Shown here in pieces: positions 29,112 to 40,166 of a stretch of 64,000 bases of DNA. The translations under genes were made by a program, and so were the position numbers. Position 1 is the first letter of the stretch. Each line of letters begins with the position of its first letter. Below the pieces are notes generated by a model. It was given only the letters and a program-made list of their open reading frames with translations, was not told the origin of the DNA and searched no databases. Source of the DNA: Casuarius casuarius (Eukaryota; Chordata; Aves; Casuariiformes; Casuariidae); contig PTFA01000020.1 in assembly GCA_003342895.1 (NCBI GenBank), forward strand, positions 6,955,085 to 7,019,084, given 5' to 3'.

Positions 29112-29311
29112 TTATTTACTAAACATTAAAAGGCCATCCAATATTTTATTTTTATGCACATTTTCACTTCTTGGTAAAATCATCTGACTTCCATTTATCA
29201 AAACATCGACAGCTCTCTCCTGCGTTTTAACAGTCAAAAAAGTATAACTATTATCTGGCATTTCTTCTTCTGTTGTTTGTCCATCAAGATTATCAACATA
29301 TACAATAAGGG
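29112..29311 (-). other. Terminal-exon-like open segment in SLC10A7 intron 3 (hypothetical)
   Basis: On the minus strand, a pyrimidine-rich stretch ending tttgcaacag precedes an open segment that encodes a balanced peptide beginning LIVYVDNLDGQTTEEEMPDN. It ends in MFSK and a TAA stop, and the stop overlaps an AATAAA poly-A signal (29116-29111). The same frame stays open upstream, with an ATG at 29435 (107 codons in all). If spliced from SLC10A7 exon 3 the phase would differ: the SLC10A7 frame would add only about six codons before a stop. I recognise no protein family. It may be a chance open frame, since other frames here are also open. Confidence 0.25.
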
Positions 29312-29685
29312 CTGTTGCAAAGTGAGAACAGAAAAATTGTGTGAGCTTTCTTTTGTTTTTAAATACAGTCCACAAAAAGCCATTATTACAAAACAGAGTT
29401 GTATGAAATATAAAGTTGGAAACAACCAAGAACATAGCGCAACAAATCCCAGCGAACTGTGGGGCTAAGTAAAATGGGCCTTCTGAAGCAAAAACTGCAT
29501 TGAGTTGGAAGGAATAGTAAGACAGGAAACAAAACAAGCTGTGGATTCTCAAAAAGCAAGGACTCTATGTATGTTTTCAAGCACTGGAGTTTGACACAGT
29601 ATCCCTGTTCAGGACAAGTACTGCTGGTGAACTACTTTGCACTTGTAATTCCACCTTGAAGGAACATGGTGTTTAAAAGAGCTAT

Positions 29686-29713
29686 AAAAAAAAAAAAAAA
29701 AAAGAAAAAAAAA
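29686..29713 (+). repeat. Poly-A tract
   Basis: Twenty-seven A broken by one G, followed directly by a perfect 11-bp hairpin. It may be the 3' tail of a plus-strand retroposed sequence, but I recognise no body upstream. Confidence 0.85.
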
Positions 29714-29716
29714 CTA

Positions 29717-29742
29717 TTAAATCCAATAGGGATTGGATTTAA
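29717..29742. repeat. Perfect 11-bp inverted repeat, 4-bp loop
   Basis: The arms TTAAATCCAAT (29717-29727) and ATTGGATTTAA (29732-29742) are exact reverse complements around AGGG. It lies right after the poly-A tract in intron 3. Confidence 0.9.
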
Positions 29743-31930
29743 CAATAATAGGAAGCATACCACAGTGCAATTGAAATGCTACAAGTATACAAAAAGCTTA
29801 AATAGCAGAAACAGATAAATGACAACAAAGATGTTCACTTTGTCAGCTACAGATACTGTAAAAAAGGAAAAAGGCAACCAATATGCACATTATATGGATA
29901 CAATCACATGAAGTGCCAAGCATCACCTTGAAAGTGCTTAGTGCCTTTAGCTTACAGACAAGTCTCTGGAAGCAGGGAGCTGTCAGTGCTTAGCAGGATA
30001 AGCTCATTTTGGGAAGAAAAGATATGGGAAGAAGAAATAGTGAAAACCAGGAGGCACATGGTAATTCTGATGTCCATCCCCTATATTAGTTGTGACATTA
30101 CATCTCTTCTATAATGGTCTCTTCGCAGTTAGCTCCTGGAACTCCTCACCTGCACTAATAAAGGATGGATAAGTTCAAAGTTATCAAGAGAGGTAAGAAA
30201 TGTGTACCAGCGCATTCATCTCAGTTGAAAGGGATTTTCCACACTTTAAGAGAAAGGTTTAATAAACAAGATCCAGGTGAAATTTAAAGTGATACATTTG
30301 GAATGAAAAAAAAAGTCACCATCAAGATATGGTTCTAAATATCCTTCGTACAAAAATATTAATCTACAGAAAATGATATATGCTAAATGAAACTGGTTTT
30401 AATCAGGTGTGTATCAGAGCATGCATATAAATAGCCTGACAACTTTTTTTTTTTCTTACTTAATTATCAACTACATGCAACACACTAGCAACATGCAAAC
30501 TCCTCTAACGGTCAACAGACTACTACAGACAATCAACAAGCTGAAATGTTCCATTAGTCCAGGCAGAGCTATACACATTAATATCATGGGACTTGCTGAA
30601 GGGCCATAAATAATACCTGTTCTATTGACATACTGCAGACAACTGAATAGTAATAGACCTCAAAGTCACACATGTAACTACCGAAGCTGTATCTTGTGCT
30701 AGATGCCTTACCAACTACACTGTGAATGCCATATGCTAACAATGGGAGAAGAAATGAACCCATGCAAATGTTATATAAGCTGCTTCATGTTCCTTTCCAA
30801 AGGGATCCTTTCAATACAAAACCTAGTCAGTTACCAAAAAATTAATGCCAAAGTCACTTACGGCAAATGTCAGTTTCTCCCCTATTTCAAAATTATCGCA
30901 AAACCAAACAAACAAAACTTCCTAATATGATCCCAGGCAGAAGGAAAAAAAGCCCACAGCACTACAGAAACACATATGAAGAGCTGGTAACATCTGAATT
31001 TGCCTCTCAAATAACATTTACAGCAAAACAGATGGTTATAGAGGATGGGAGAATCTACCATTCATGAATTAAATCCTGAAAGCAAGGCAGGAAATTAACT
31101 GTGGGCTTGACTATATCCTTTAGGCATAGACTTGTGTAGACAGTAGCACAGAACTACAGTCCCCATGGGAGCTGCCCTGCCAAAAGGAAGCTGAATGTCC
31201 TTGGGAGCATGTGCCTATTTTTCCAGGCCTTTGTGAGGACTACCAATTAGCTCCTGCTCCAAGCTGTGCTAAATGCATGTGACGAGGAGGAAGCTTTGCC
31301 AAACTCCATTTTGTCACTTGATGTCCTCAGTAGGATACTTCAGCATTTTGAGGGAACCATAACTATGATTGTGGGGCACTCAGGTGAAATTCCAATTAGA
31401 CAGAGCGCACAAGGCACAGGCAGTTCCTCACATCCTCTTTTCGCTCCACTTTTGTGTACCTATATATGGACATGTGAGAAAATGTGGACATTTTCTACTT
31501 TAAAATGAGTTATCTTAGAATTTAAACTCATTTTATAGCTGGTTCTTGTGGTTGCTTTCTAAAGACAGAGCTCAGTAGCTTCTCCTCCCACACAGCGTTG
31601 AAGGTACTGTTCCCACCAAGCTCCCCTTGCAGTCCCCTTCAGTCCCACGCAGTGGCTGCTGGCCTGTGCAATGTCCTAAACAGCAATCTTTACCAAGAAA
31701 GCCCTGTTACAAAATAATCTTTCATTAAACTTCCCTATCGGATCATTCTTTGAATGAAGCCACCATACTACAGAGTTACAATAATAAAGATAAAACATGG
31801 CCAGAACAGAAAGAGTACTCAAAAAACAAGTGCTTGCAAGGCAGCTCAAACCATATAGAAGTCTGCTAGCTCACTAGTAAAACACATCCATTATTCCACG
31901 AAAAATAAGGCTGTTAGGATGTTTAGAGAG

Positions 31931-32020
31931 TCACACATATACATGTATTTGTTACACACACAAGTATGTAGTTTCACATGTGTGTATGTATATACATAAA
32001 CACATATATCTGTGCATGTA
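31931..32020. repeat. CA/TA/TG-rich low-complexity region
   Basis: Ninety bases of degenerate CACA, TATA and TGTG units in intron 3, apparently a decayed microsatellite. Confidence 0.7.
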
Positions 32021-33240
32021 ACTGAGAATATGCCCCTTTAATATTAACCAAAGTGGTATAAGAGGCATCAGTGAAAGAAGGGATGACAAGTGTTGTAAGG
32101 CATGAAAAGCATCAAAATTCCTTGCACTTCATACTTCAGGAAGAGACTGCCTTGGATTAGGAGGAATTCCAGCTCACTATTAAAAAACCTGTCTGTGTTC
32201 TGGCTAAGAAAAAAAACAAAACAAAAAAACCCTTTGCAGTGATTTTACTGTATAAATAATAACCTTTACTATGAATCACCACATGGAAATGAACATTGTT
32301 TCACTGCCTTATTTACTTGATGTACTGATACTGTTAATCACAGCAGTGCTAACCTCTCCATGATTTTCATCTCAGATTTCATCTTCTCAACATCATTTGG
32401 AGAACCTCACACTTGGTGGAACACCTTGAAAAGCCTCTCAAAAACAAAACAAAATGCTTTATAAACATCTAAACGTGAGCAGCTTTATCATTAAGCTTTT
32501 AAGACAGGGAACTGTCCCCAGGCAACATTTCACCAAGCACTAAGACAACTAGTACGGATTCTTTAAGCAGTTTTCTAAAATAGTTGATTTTCATGCTTGA
32601 ACATTCCAGCCTAGCTGCATGGTTCTAGATATTTACCTTTGATCTGAAAAAAAAACTTTATTCTTTGGATTTTTCATAGCACCTATCACCACTGTCAATG
32701 CAACTTTGGAAGCACACATTGGCAGAACACGCCCAAGTATTTAAAGCATTGTTTTCATGGTAACATAGCTTTTGCTCATCTCTAAGTAGCTAGGAGCAGA
32801 TGCTGTACTCCAATCTGGACACATGCAAGAGATGCCCAATACAGACTGTTTAAAAACAAAACAGAATACCAATACATGACATACGTAATACATATTCACA
32901 GACATATGTTTCTCTTCAGCAACCATTTTCTTTCCCCCCATCCTCCTCAAGACCTAGCACAGCAGCTTCAGCTGCCTGTTGTGAAATAGAAAGCAGACCT
33001 GTTGCAAGCTCCCCACACACGAAACTAACTGACAAGACTCTCTAAAAATGAGACCAGGTTTCTGAAAGCACAATCTTGTGCGTACTGTGTTTTCAATAGC
33101 AAAGTGCTGAAGCACAACAAACAACAAAACAAACAACAAAATCTGTTCACAACACAACTCATAAAACACACACTGCAGGATGAGTAGCCCTTTAAAAAGA
33201 TAGTTACAAATATATTTCAGTCTATTACGTTTAAACATAC

Positions 33241-33377
33241 CCTTTTAAAAGCCATTCATTTATAGGTGTGATTGATAATAGCTGAAGAAAGAGCCAGATT
33301 GCTGTTGGGAAGAACACAAGTGTAAAAATCTGGACAAAAAGGTGTAGTTTCACATGCATCAAAGCACTTGTCAGCTC
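33241..33377 (-). CDS. SLC10A7: SLC10A7 coding exon 3
   Basis: This internal exon is 137 nt: 45 full codons from GAG (Glu) to AAA (Lys), then two bases (GG) of a split glycine codon. The product begins [20 protein letters not shown] and ends in [13 protein letters not shown]. It matches SLC10A7 at about residues 62-107 and is rich in hydrophobic residues, as expected for a membrane-spanning helix and the loop after it. The minus-strand acceptor is ctcttgcag and the donor is gtatgt. The upstream exon ends at phase 0 and the downstream exon supplies the third base of the glycine codon, so the reading frame holds across both junctions. Substitutions from human as I recall it are conservative (for example [11 protein letters not shown] for LVHLKLHLFIQ), consistent with a functional sauropsid orthologue. 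Confidence 0.97.
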
Positions 33378-36300
33378 CTGCAAGAGAAAAAGAAGAGAGG
33401 AAGTTGCAGTCATAACAGCTGAAGTAAGATCATGTTTGTGCTTCAAAACTAGGATGATCTTTATCATACAAAGAGAGTGCATGTCAAAAAGGCACCTTTA
33501 GGGATTATCTGTTCTCCTCTTTAATAACCATGTACATCCAGACAAAATAAAAGCTCTGTCTGCTCCTGGGCTTTTCTCCAAAACAACTGTCCACCACTTC
33601 AATACTAGCGTAGATCTTATAATGGTAGCTTTTCGGCAGGCAGCCTTAGAACTGTGTCACTGCTTCAACGCTTGTGTTAACTATGCTGACAGTCTGTTTA
33701 CCTTATTGACTGCTAATATCAAGAGAAAGGGGAACCTGCAGTGTCCATGTGATTTAAATTTTCCTTAGTCTAAAGAGAGCCACAAAGCGTAATTCTCCTT
33801 TATACCAGCAGAAAGGGATCTTTATGTTACAAGGAGTCATCACCCAGGGTTTGGGTTAGTGTTCTGGGGGTCTTTTTTCCATGAAAGGATAACAAACAAA
33901 GTAACTGAGTGGCAGATTTTGATTATTCATTGTACTAGAACACTTTAAAAATATCACTGTATGTCAGAATTGCCAGCAGAGAGCTTGCAAATAGAATGAA
34001 ATTAGACTGCTAAAGAAGAGTAAAGAAACAAATACCAAGACTGTAACAAGCTAACAACAACTAAGCCACAAAATTCAGAGACATAAGATGCAAAATGCAG
34101 TTGGAGACTGAAAAAATAAATAAAATTTTGCTGTTACACAGTGCCTTTCAAAGGAGCAGCACTCTAGAGAGGTGATCAAGTATCATTATGCAATATGCTC
34201 TTCAGTTAGCTACATCTCCATTTCTGGTTTTGGGGCACTTCAAGAATCTTTTACATAGCTTTTGAGTACAAGGGAGAAGCCTTATACTTTTCAGCTCATT
34301 TCAACTCCCACTAACTGAGAAGAAAAACCCCTTTCCCTCTCCCTCAAGATAACTTGCATGCTTCCAGTTGCATTGTTGGCTTAAAAAGAAAGAAAAAAGA
34401 ACTGATGTCGCTTTTATTCAAAACCTAATTTGTCAGGATTCTCAAGCTATCTTAGGTCTAATACCCCAGATGCATTAAAAAACAAAACAAAAACACACAC
34501 AGAACAAGACAAAAAGCGTATTTCAATGTTCAGTGACACAGCAGCAGGTCTTCAAATGCCACCCTTTTTCAGCTTCGAAACAGGTAAACGTTTGTAAACA
34601 CAACCAAATACTGTATTTTCAGCCATCCAAATGCACGATGATGCAATTAAACATCTGGAAGCACAAGCAATTAAGCACCTTGCTATCTTATTTCTTTTAC
34701 TAAAATTATCTCCCAAATTTGGGTTTGGGGAAAAAAACTGCCAAGAAACTATGTATCTGTTCACACCCTATTCTCAGAAAGTTACACAAAACAAGGACTT
34801 CAAATTAACATCTTGACCCAGTTTGAGGAAGAAAGTACCATTACATTCATTTCTTGGTTAACTGAATGAAACAACAAATTTGAGGCGGGAAGGGTTTGTT
34901 TGTTTTTTTAAAGAAAAAACTCAGGCAGGCTAGTTTCAGTCTACACAAAAAAAATATAGGCCTTCACACATAAAACTGTCACAGTACCTATGGAGTTACA
35001 AATGGCTTCACTGTAGTACTGTTACATTTTTCCTCAAAGAAAGCAAAAATAAAATGTCTAGCAGTAAAAACATCCTGTGTGAGAAGAAAAGGTACATAGA
35101 AATATCTCTATAAAGTGGATTTTTAAATATAAATAATGCTTTGATTTTTCTCAGCTGTAAGCGAGTCCTTCAGCACAGCTGTAAATTCCTTCTTCTTTCC
35201 TGTCAAGACTGGGAAGTCCTCTCCAGTCCCAGCCTTCCTAGTGGACCAATCTCCGATGACAACTTAGGCAGCATCACACATTCCCAAGTGTGGACGATGC
35301 AACCAATGGCATTATACAAAACGTTCTATTCCTGCTTTCAGTATTGTACAGTTCTTGCCCACTTTCCCTTTTGATCTATTATTTTTACAACAATGGAAAA
35401 TACCTTAAAATATATCATTTGAAGGAAACTGTGATAATTTTAAAAGTAAAAACAAAGACAAAAACTTAGGGATAGGTTGGTTACAGGTCCCAGCGAGCAA
35501 GGAGGGTGCTAACAGCACAGGCAACCTAAAGCATAGAGAAATGCTGTGTAACAAGTCTTTGCAGACCTAAATTACCAGTCTTTAAAATGTCTCTAGCAAT
35601 CAACTTTAAAATAGTTATTCCTTAGATTGCATTAACACAGATCGAACACTAATGCAAACAGCCTTCACTCTCTTAAGCACTCTACAAGGGCTTGCCTCAA
35701 AATATCTCAGTCTCTAGAATCCTCAAAAAGAGCAGAAATCTCAGAGATTATGCCAGCTATGACTCAGTTTCTCCACACCAAGTGGAACAGGTTACTTTGT
35801 CTTCCCCAGTACTTTAGACTCTTCAGAAAGCTTCTACAAGTTTCTCTCCGGTGAGTGCAAGTCCCTGTTACCTTACACTCACACTAAGATGGTCATAGCT
35901 GGACGACTCTGGCAAACGCATACACAGAGCAACAGTGTTTTCAGTGGTTTGCCAGATTCCTCATTTAAATGGATAACTCAAGTATGTTGTTAAATTTCTT
36001 GGGGCCTACAGTAGGACTTTCTTCAAAAAAAGCAAGCTATCCAGTCATTGAAAACTGAAAGGGCATCACAGTAAGGTGCGGTCAAATGGTCTTGTGATTC
36101 CTGGCCACAAACTGTTTCTAATAGACATAGGGGCACCACAGTCATCTGTAGTTTTGAAAATGTAACAAGGCTGTGCACAGACTAGCTCTCCCTGAAAGCT
36201 GTCAGTTATTTGGTAAAATGCTTTCTAAATGCACATTAACAAATCTTTTTTTGAGCATGTGTTTTCACAGCAGATAAAACTAGAAGTGTAATCTTAAAAG

Positions 36301-38672
36301 AGTACCAGCTATTCCGAGTTTTATCAGATTCTCATCTTCAAGGGATACACATTGTTAAACCTTATACAATTTCTTTCCATAAAGCACACTGAATATATTA
36401 ATCCGAATGAAATTAGTGTTATTTAAGCTAAAACAGCAGACACACAGACTGTCCAGAACTAATTAAGACAAAAGCAGAAACAACTTATTTTGCAACTCAA
36501 TAAAAAGATACATTTACTGATGAATAATACCAACTTTAGATTGTGCCTTATGTTTCTCAAAACACTAAAGGACGTATGAAAAAGAAAAAAAAAAAGAAAA
36601 ATTAAAACATACCCCAAAGCATTTTAATAATATCCTGACCTAGTCTCCTAACATTTCAGGATAGTTTTTACTATACATTTTAGAAAGTAACAGCACTAGG
36701 ACTAATTGCTGAAACATTTTTTTCTCTTTATCTTCTACCCCCACGGCAGAAATGCAAGAGCAGCTTCTTGATGAAATAGAGCTAGATGCACACCACCACT
36801 ACTAACTGCCATTTCTAAAACAATCTGAGAGCAGCTAGCTGGACATGCAGCTCCTGCAAAGACTTCATCATTTACATACATACATATATATGCGCATTCC
36901 TTTCAGAACCACACATGAAAGAAAGTTATACAAGTTCAAAGTGGGGCATGATAAGTTGCCAAGAACTTGTCAATCATACCACTTTAACTGGAGAAAGTTA
37001 AGACAGCGATATCACAGCATTGGGAATCTAGCCAAGATTCTGATTACACTACAGATTTCATTCGCATTCACAGAAGCTTTACAAATCTGAAGTTTCAAGG
37101 ATTCGAATTACTAAAATGGAAAGAAGCTTTTCATTTTTCATTCTGCATGCAAAGATTCTTAACACTGAATGCTGAACACTGAAAATTCCACTCCAATAGT
37201 GCAACTCAGGTTGTTTTGGGTCCTCTATGGAAAACTCCAGTGCCTGTTTGCATTAGGATGGGTTACTGTCCCAGTGAAACATAAATTGGCATGGTTCTTT
37301 CTGCTTCCACATATGACCACAATGCTCTAAACAGCTGCTACGAAATTGACTAGAATTATTCACTTCACTTATTCTGTATGCAAGCAGAACTAGAGGCACT
37401 AGAGTCAGAATTGCCTACCGGCAGACACAGAAAGAGAGGACTAGCATCAATTCAAACACAGCCTCCATTTGAAGTGTTATCATCATAATCATGATACAAG
37501 TACAGAAATTAACTTTTCTGTTCAATGCATACTGTCCAAGTCCCACTGATACTTTGCCCAGAAGTAATACTAGACAATATCATGATGCTTTTTTTGGCAT
37601 TAGTTTCAAGACACATACAAACATGTTAACACAGCCAACAGAGTAAAAGAAACCAAGAAACTAGACTAGCAAAGAAATGCAGTGTTTCCCTTCAACTCTG
37701 GCTACTGAGCAAGAGCAGGTACCCCTTCTTCTCTTCTTGGCACACAGCAATCACTTCCTTCTCCCTCCCCACTTTATGATTCACTAAGGGGTTTTCCCCC
37801 CTTTATCTCCTTCTACTCCCAGATTGCTGTTCTTTGAAAAATGAAAGAGACATAAAATCTGAAAAAAGTCCCAGTGTCTGTGATATGCACTGGAGTGTAG
37901 GAATTTCAAGTCCATCTGTCCACAAGAGACAGGTGAATTTTACAGGAAAAGATTGCTAAGATTTTGTATCAGCCTTGCATCTACAGAAGAATCCTTTTGT
38001 TTTGATACTGGCTGCTATCCTCTGCCTACCCAACTGAATACCTTAAAGTCACTAGATCTTCATCAGCATGAATCGAGTAGTGACTAGCCTACACAGTCTT
38101 ACTTACGGAGCACACTGGCAGGACACGTGAAGGGGAGAGACACTGAGATCTCACATCTTTTCTTCATGTCTTACAGATGCATGGAGACTCCATTTAGCCT
38201 CTCTCTGTCTAGTTCCCTATGCAGTTCTACTCTAGATTCACACAGTTTTCTAGCTTGTATCTAAACTGAGTAGTGGGGTAACATCACAGAAACCAATGTG
38301 CAGAATGGGTGGGGAAAGGAGAGGTGCTAGTGTGCTCCTGAGTCTTGTCCTGATTGGGGTGCGGACCCAGTCTCTCACACTCAAAAATGCATGCAGCACT
38401 TCCATTTAGTCAAAGCCCTGCAATTTCAACAATGACCCTACGGATGGGTGAACCTCCCTCACACTCTCCTCATCACTTCCGCTGCCTTATGAAGAATTTT
38501 CTGAAATAAAGGAGGAGTTATTCTGTAAAAGTCTAGTTTTGATATTCTTTTGTTAGCCATTCTCATAACAATAGCCTACCAATTAAATATTCCAATTACA
38601 TTCAAATTTGATCAAAAGCAACACAAAACTTGTAAAACAAAACAAGAATGAAGCAATTAGAAATTACAATAC
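33378..38672 (-). other. SLC10A7: SLC10A7 intron 2
   Basis: This 5,295-bp intron lies between exons 2 and 3 and is defined by the donor gtattg and the acceptor cttgcag on the minus strand. I see only AT-rich unique sequence with short A-runs (for example near 36585) and no exon, RNA gene or intact mobile element. Confidence 0.93.
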
Positions 38673-38755
38673 CTCAGTTTTTAACGAGAGTCCACTGTTA
38701 AAGAATATAGCTGAAACAGCAATGTAAGTTATGGTAATTTCTGGTTTCAAGGGTC
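38673..38755 (-). CDS. SLC10A7: SLC10A7 coding exon 2
   Basis: This internal exon is 83 nt: two bases that complete a glycine codon begun in exon 1, then 27 codons. The peptide [20 protein letters not shown] continues with GLSLKTE, the N-terminal signature of SLC10A7 (about residues 34-61), including a predicted membrane helix ending in [11 protein letters not shown]. The minus-strand acceptor reads ttttttag before GACCC, and the donor reads gtattg after ACTGAG. The end phase (0) fits exon 3, which starts with GAG. Exon 1, which should encode roughly the first 33 residues and the first base of the split glycine codon, is not visible in the sequenced bases and probably lies in the N gap 3.7-4.5 kb upstream. 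Confidence 0.96.
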
Positions 38756-39523
38756 CTAAAAAATATAGACACAAAGAACAAAGTGAACTACAGTCAAAGT
38801 GATAATGATATGCATATAGTATATCAAAGTAAATGAGAGTATTTAGAGGAGTATCTGGAGAAAATCTAATCATTACAGTCTGTTTTAGAAGAGTAGGGTT
38901 TACTATTAAGTCACAGATATTAGTGCTATTTATTTTTAAATAAAAACAAACCAGTGAGTGGAGAGAGAGGTATGATGTCCTAAAGACTGGGCTTACACGA
39001 TTAGACGCCATTAGGAACTACAAGGGTAAATTCTGTAAACATGAAAAAGGGAAAGTTTCCAGAGCTTTCCTCCATCTTCAGAGTATCCCCATAACATCAG
39101 TCAAATTCAAAGCATGTGCTCAAATGAAAATAGCAGCTGTTCCCTCCACACAGGCATTTACATCATTCACATATCTACCTCTCACCTCTCCCCCCTCCCC
39201 CAATACACACACCTGTCTAGCTGCCTGCACAAAGAAAACCAAATTATACCTTGCAAAGAATTCCTTGCGAAATACAATTCGGCATAATCCTCCCACAACA
39301 AGACTGTGGTGGAATAGTTCATTAGAGCCCTACCATAACACCCTCCAGTCACGCTGCTGCAGTTAAGATCCACGTGGGCAGATGCCTGCACCTCCAAGGG
39401 TTCCACTATATTAAAGGCTTACATTTGTATATATTTATATACCTTTTTCAAGGACGTTAAAAGTCAAATACTACTCAAAAATGATGAATTTCCTTAACAC
39501 TCTCCACCTTTGGAGACCATCAA

Positions 39524-39961
39524 ATGCCAAAAGCATACATTCTTTTTTTTGTAACTATCCAACCAGATATTTTATTAAAAGAAAATATTAACAGTGTACT
39601 TAGGACCAAACTAATATCTGAACTTTGCAAGCGAGACAACTTAAAATGCAACTTTCTTTTTCTAATTCATATTTTATTTAGTGACAATAAGTTGTCACGG
39701 GCAAAACTGCTGCAGCAAACAGGCCAGCCTTTACTTGGTACTCCAGAAGAGAAGCTCCTTTCTTCTCTATTAGATGAAAGATACATTGATGGTCACACAG
39801 CACCAAGGTCAACAATCCCTAAATTAGAGGGATTTGATCACACAGAGTCTGCTCAAACTTGCATCTCCAGTCATTTAAACCAAAACCCTACTCTCAGAGA
39901 GGGCTTTGTTGATAAGACACTAAAAGCCACACTAAAGAGGCACACTAGTGAGACAAACTAA
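39524..39961 (+). other. 145-codon open frame, antisense to SLC10A7 intron 1 (hypothetical)
   Basis: An ATG-started frame of 145 codons on the strand opposite SLC10A7. The second half is polar and fairly protein-like (for example LLQQTGQPLLGTPEEKLLSS), but the first half is hydrophobic and of low quality. I recognise no domain, and there is no CpG island or clear promoter next to it. It is most likely a chance frame in AT-rich DNA, kept because it is one of the longest ATG frames in the window. Confidence 0.15.
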
Positions 39962-40129
39962 ATGCAAATACAACAAAAACCAAAACAAGCTATATGGAGC
40001 ACTATGTAAAACTAAGGTTACCGAGCAAAAGTTAAAGTTGCAACAAAACACATGGCTAGTTGCACAGTTTTATGGCATATTAACTGAATGACTGGGGGGG
40101 GGGAAGGGGAAGAGATTAGAAAAGCGCTC

Positions 40130-40166
40130 TGTGTGTGTGTGTGCACACATGCGCACACACACACAC
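40130..40166. repeat. GT/CA compound microsatellite, alternating purine-pyrimidine
   Basis: A GT run (40131-40143) passes through GCACACATGCGC into a CA run ending at 40166. All 37 bases alternate purine and pyrimidine. The 14-base arms at 40131-40144 and 40153-40166 are exact inverted repeats. A G10 run lies upstream at 40094-40103. Confidence 0.9.

Larger units (their letters stand above)
28599..33240 (-). other. SLC10A7: SLC10A7 intron 3
   Basis: This 4,642-bp intron separates exons 3 and 4, with a gtatgt donor and a tttgcag acceptor on the minus strand. It contains a long A-tract with a hairpin beside it (29686-29742), an open segment that resembles a terminal exon (29112-29311), and a CA/TA-rich low-complexity zone at 31931-32020. 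Otherwise it is AT-rich with nothing recognisable. Confidence 0.93.
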
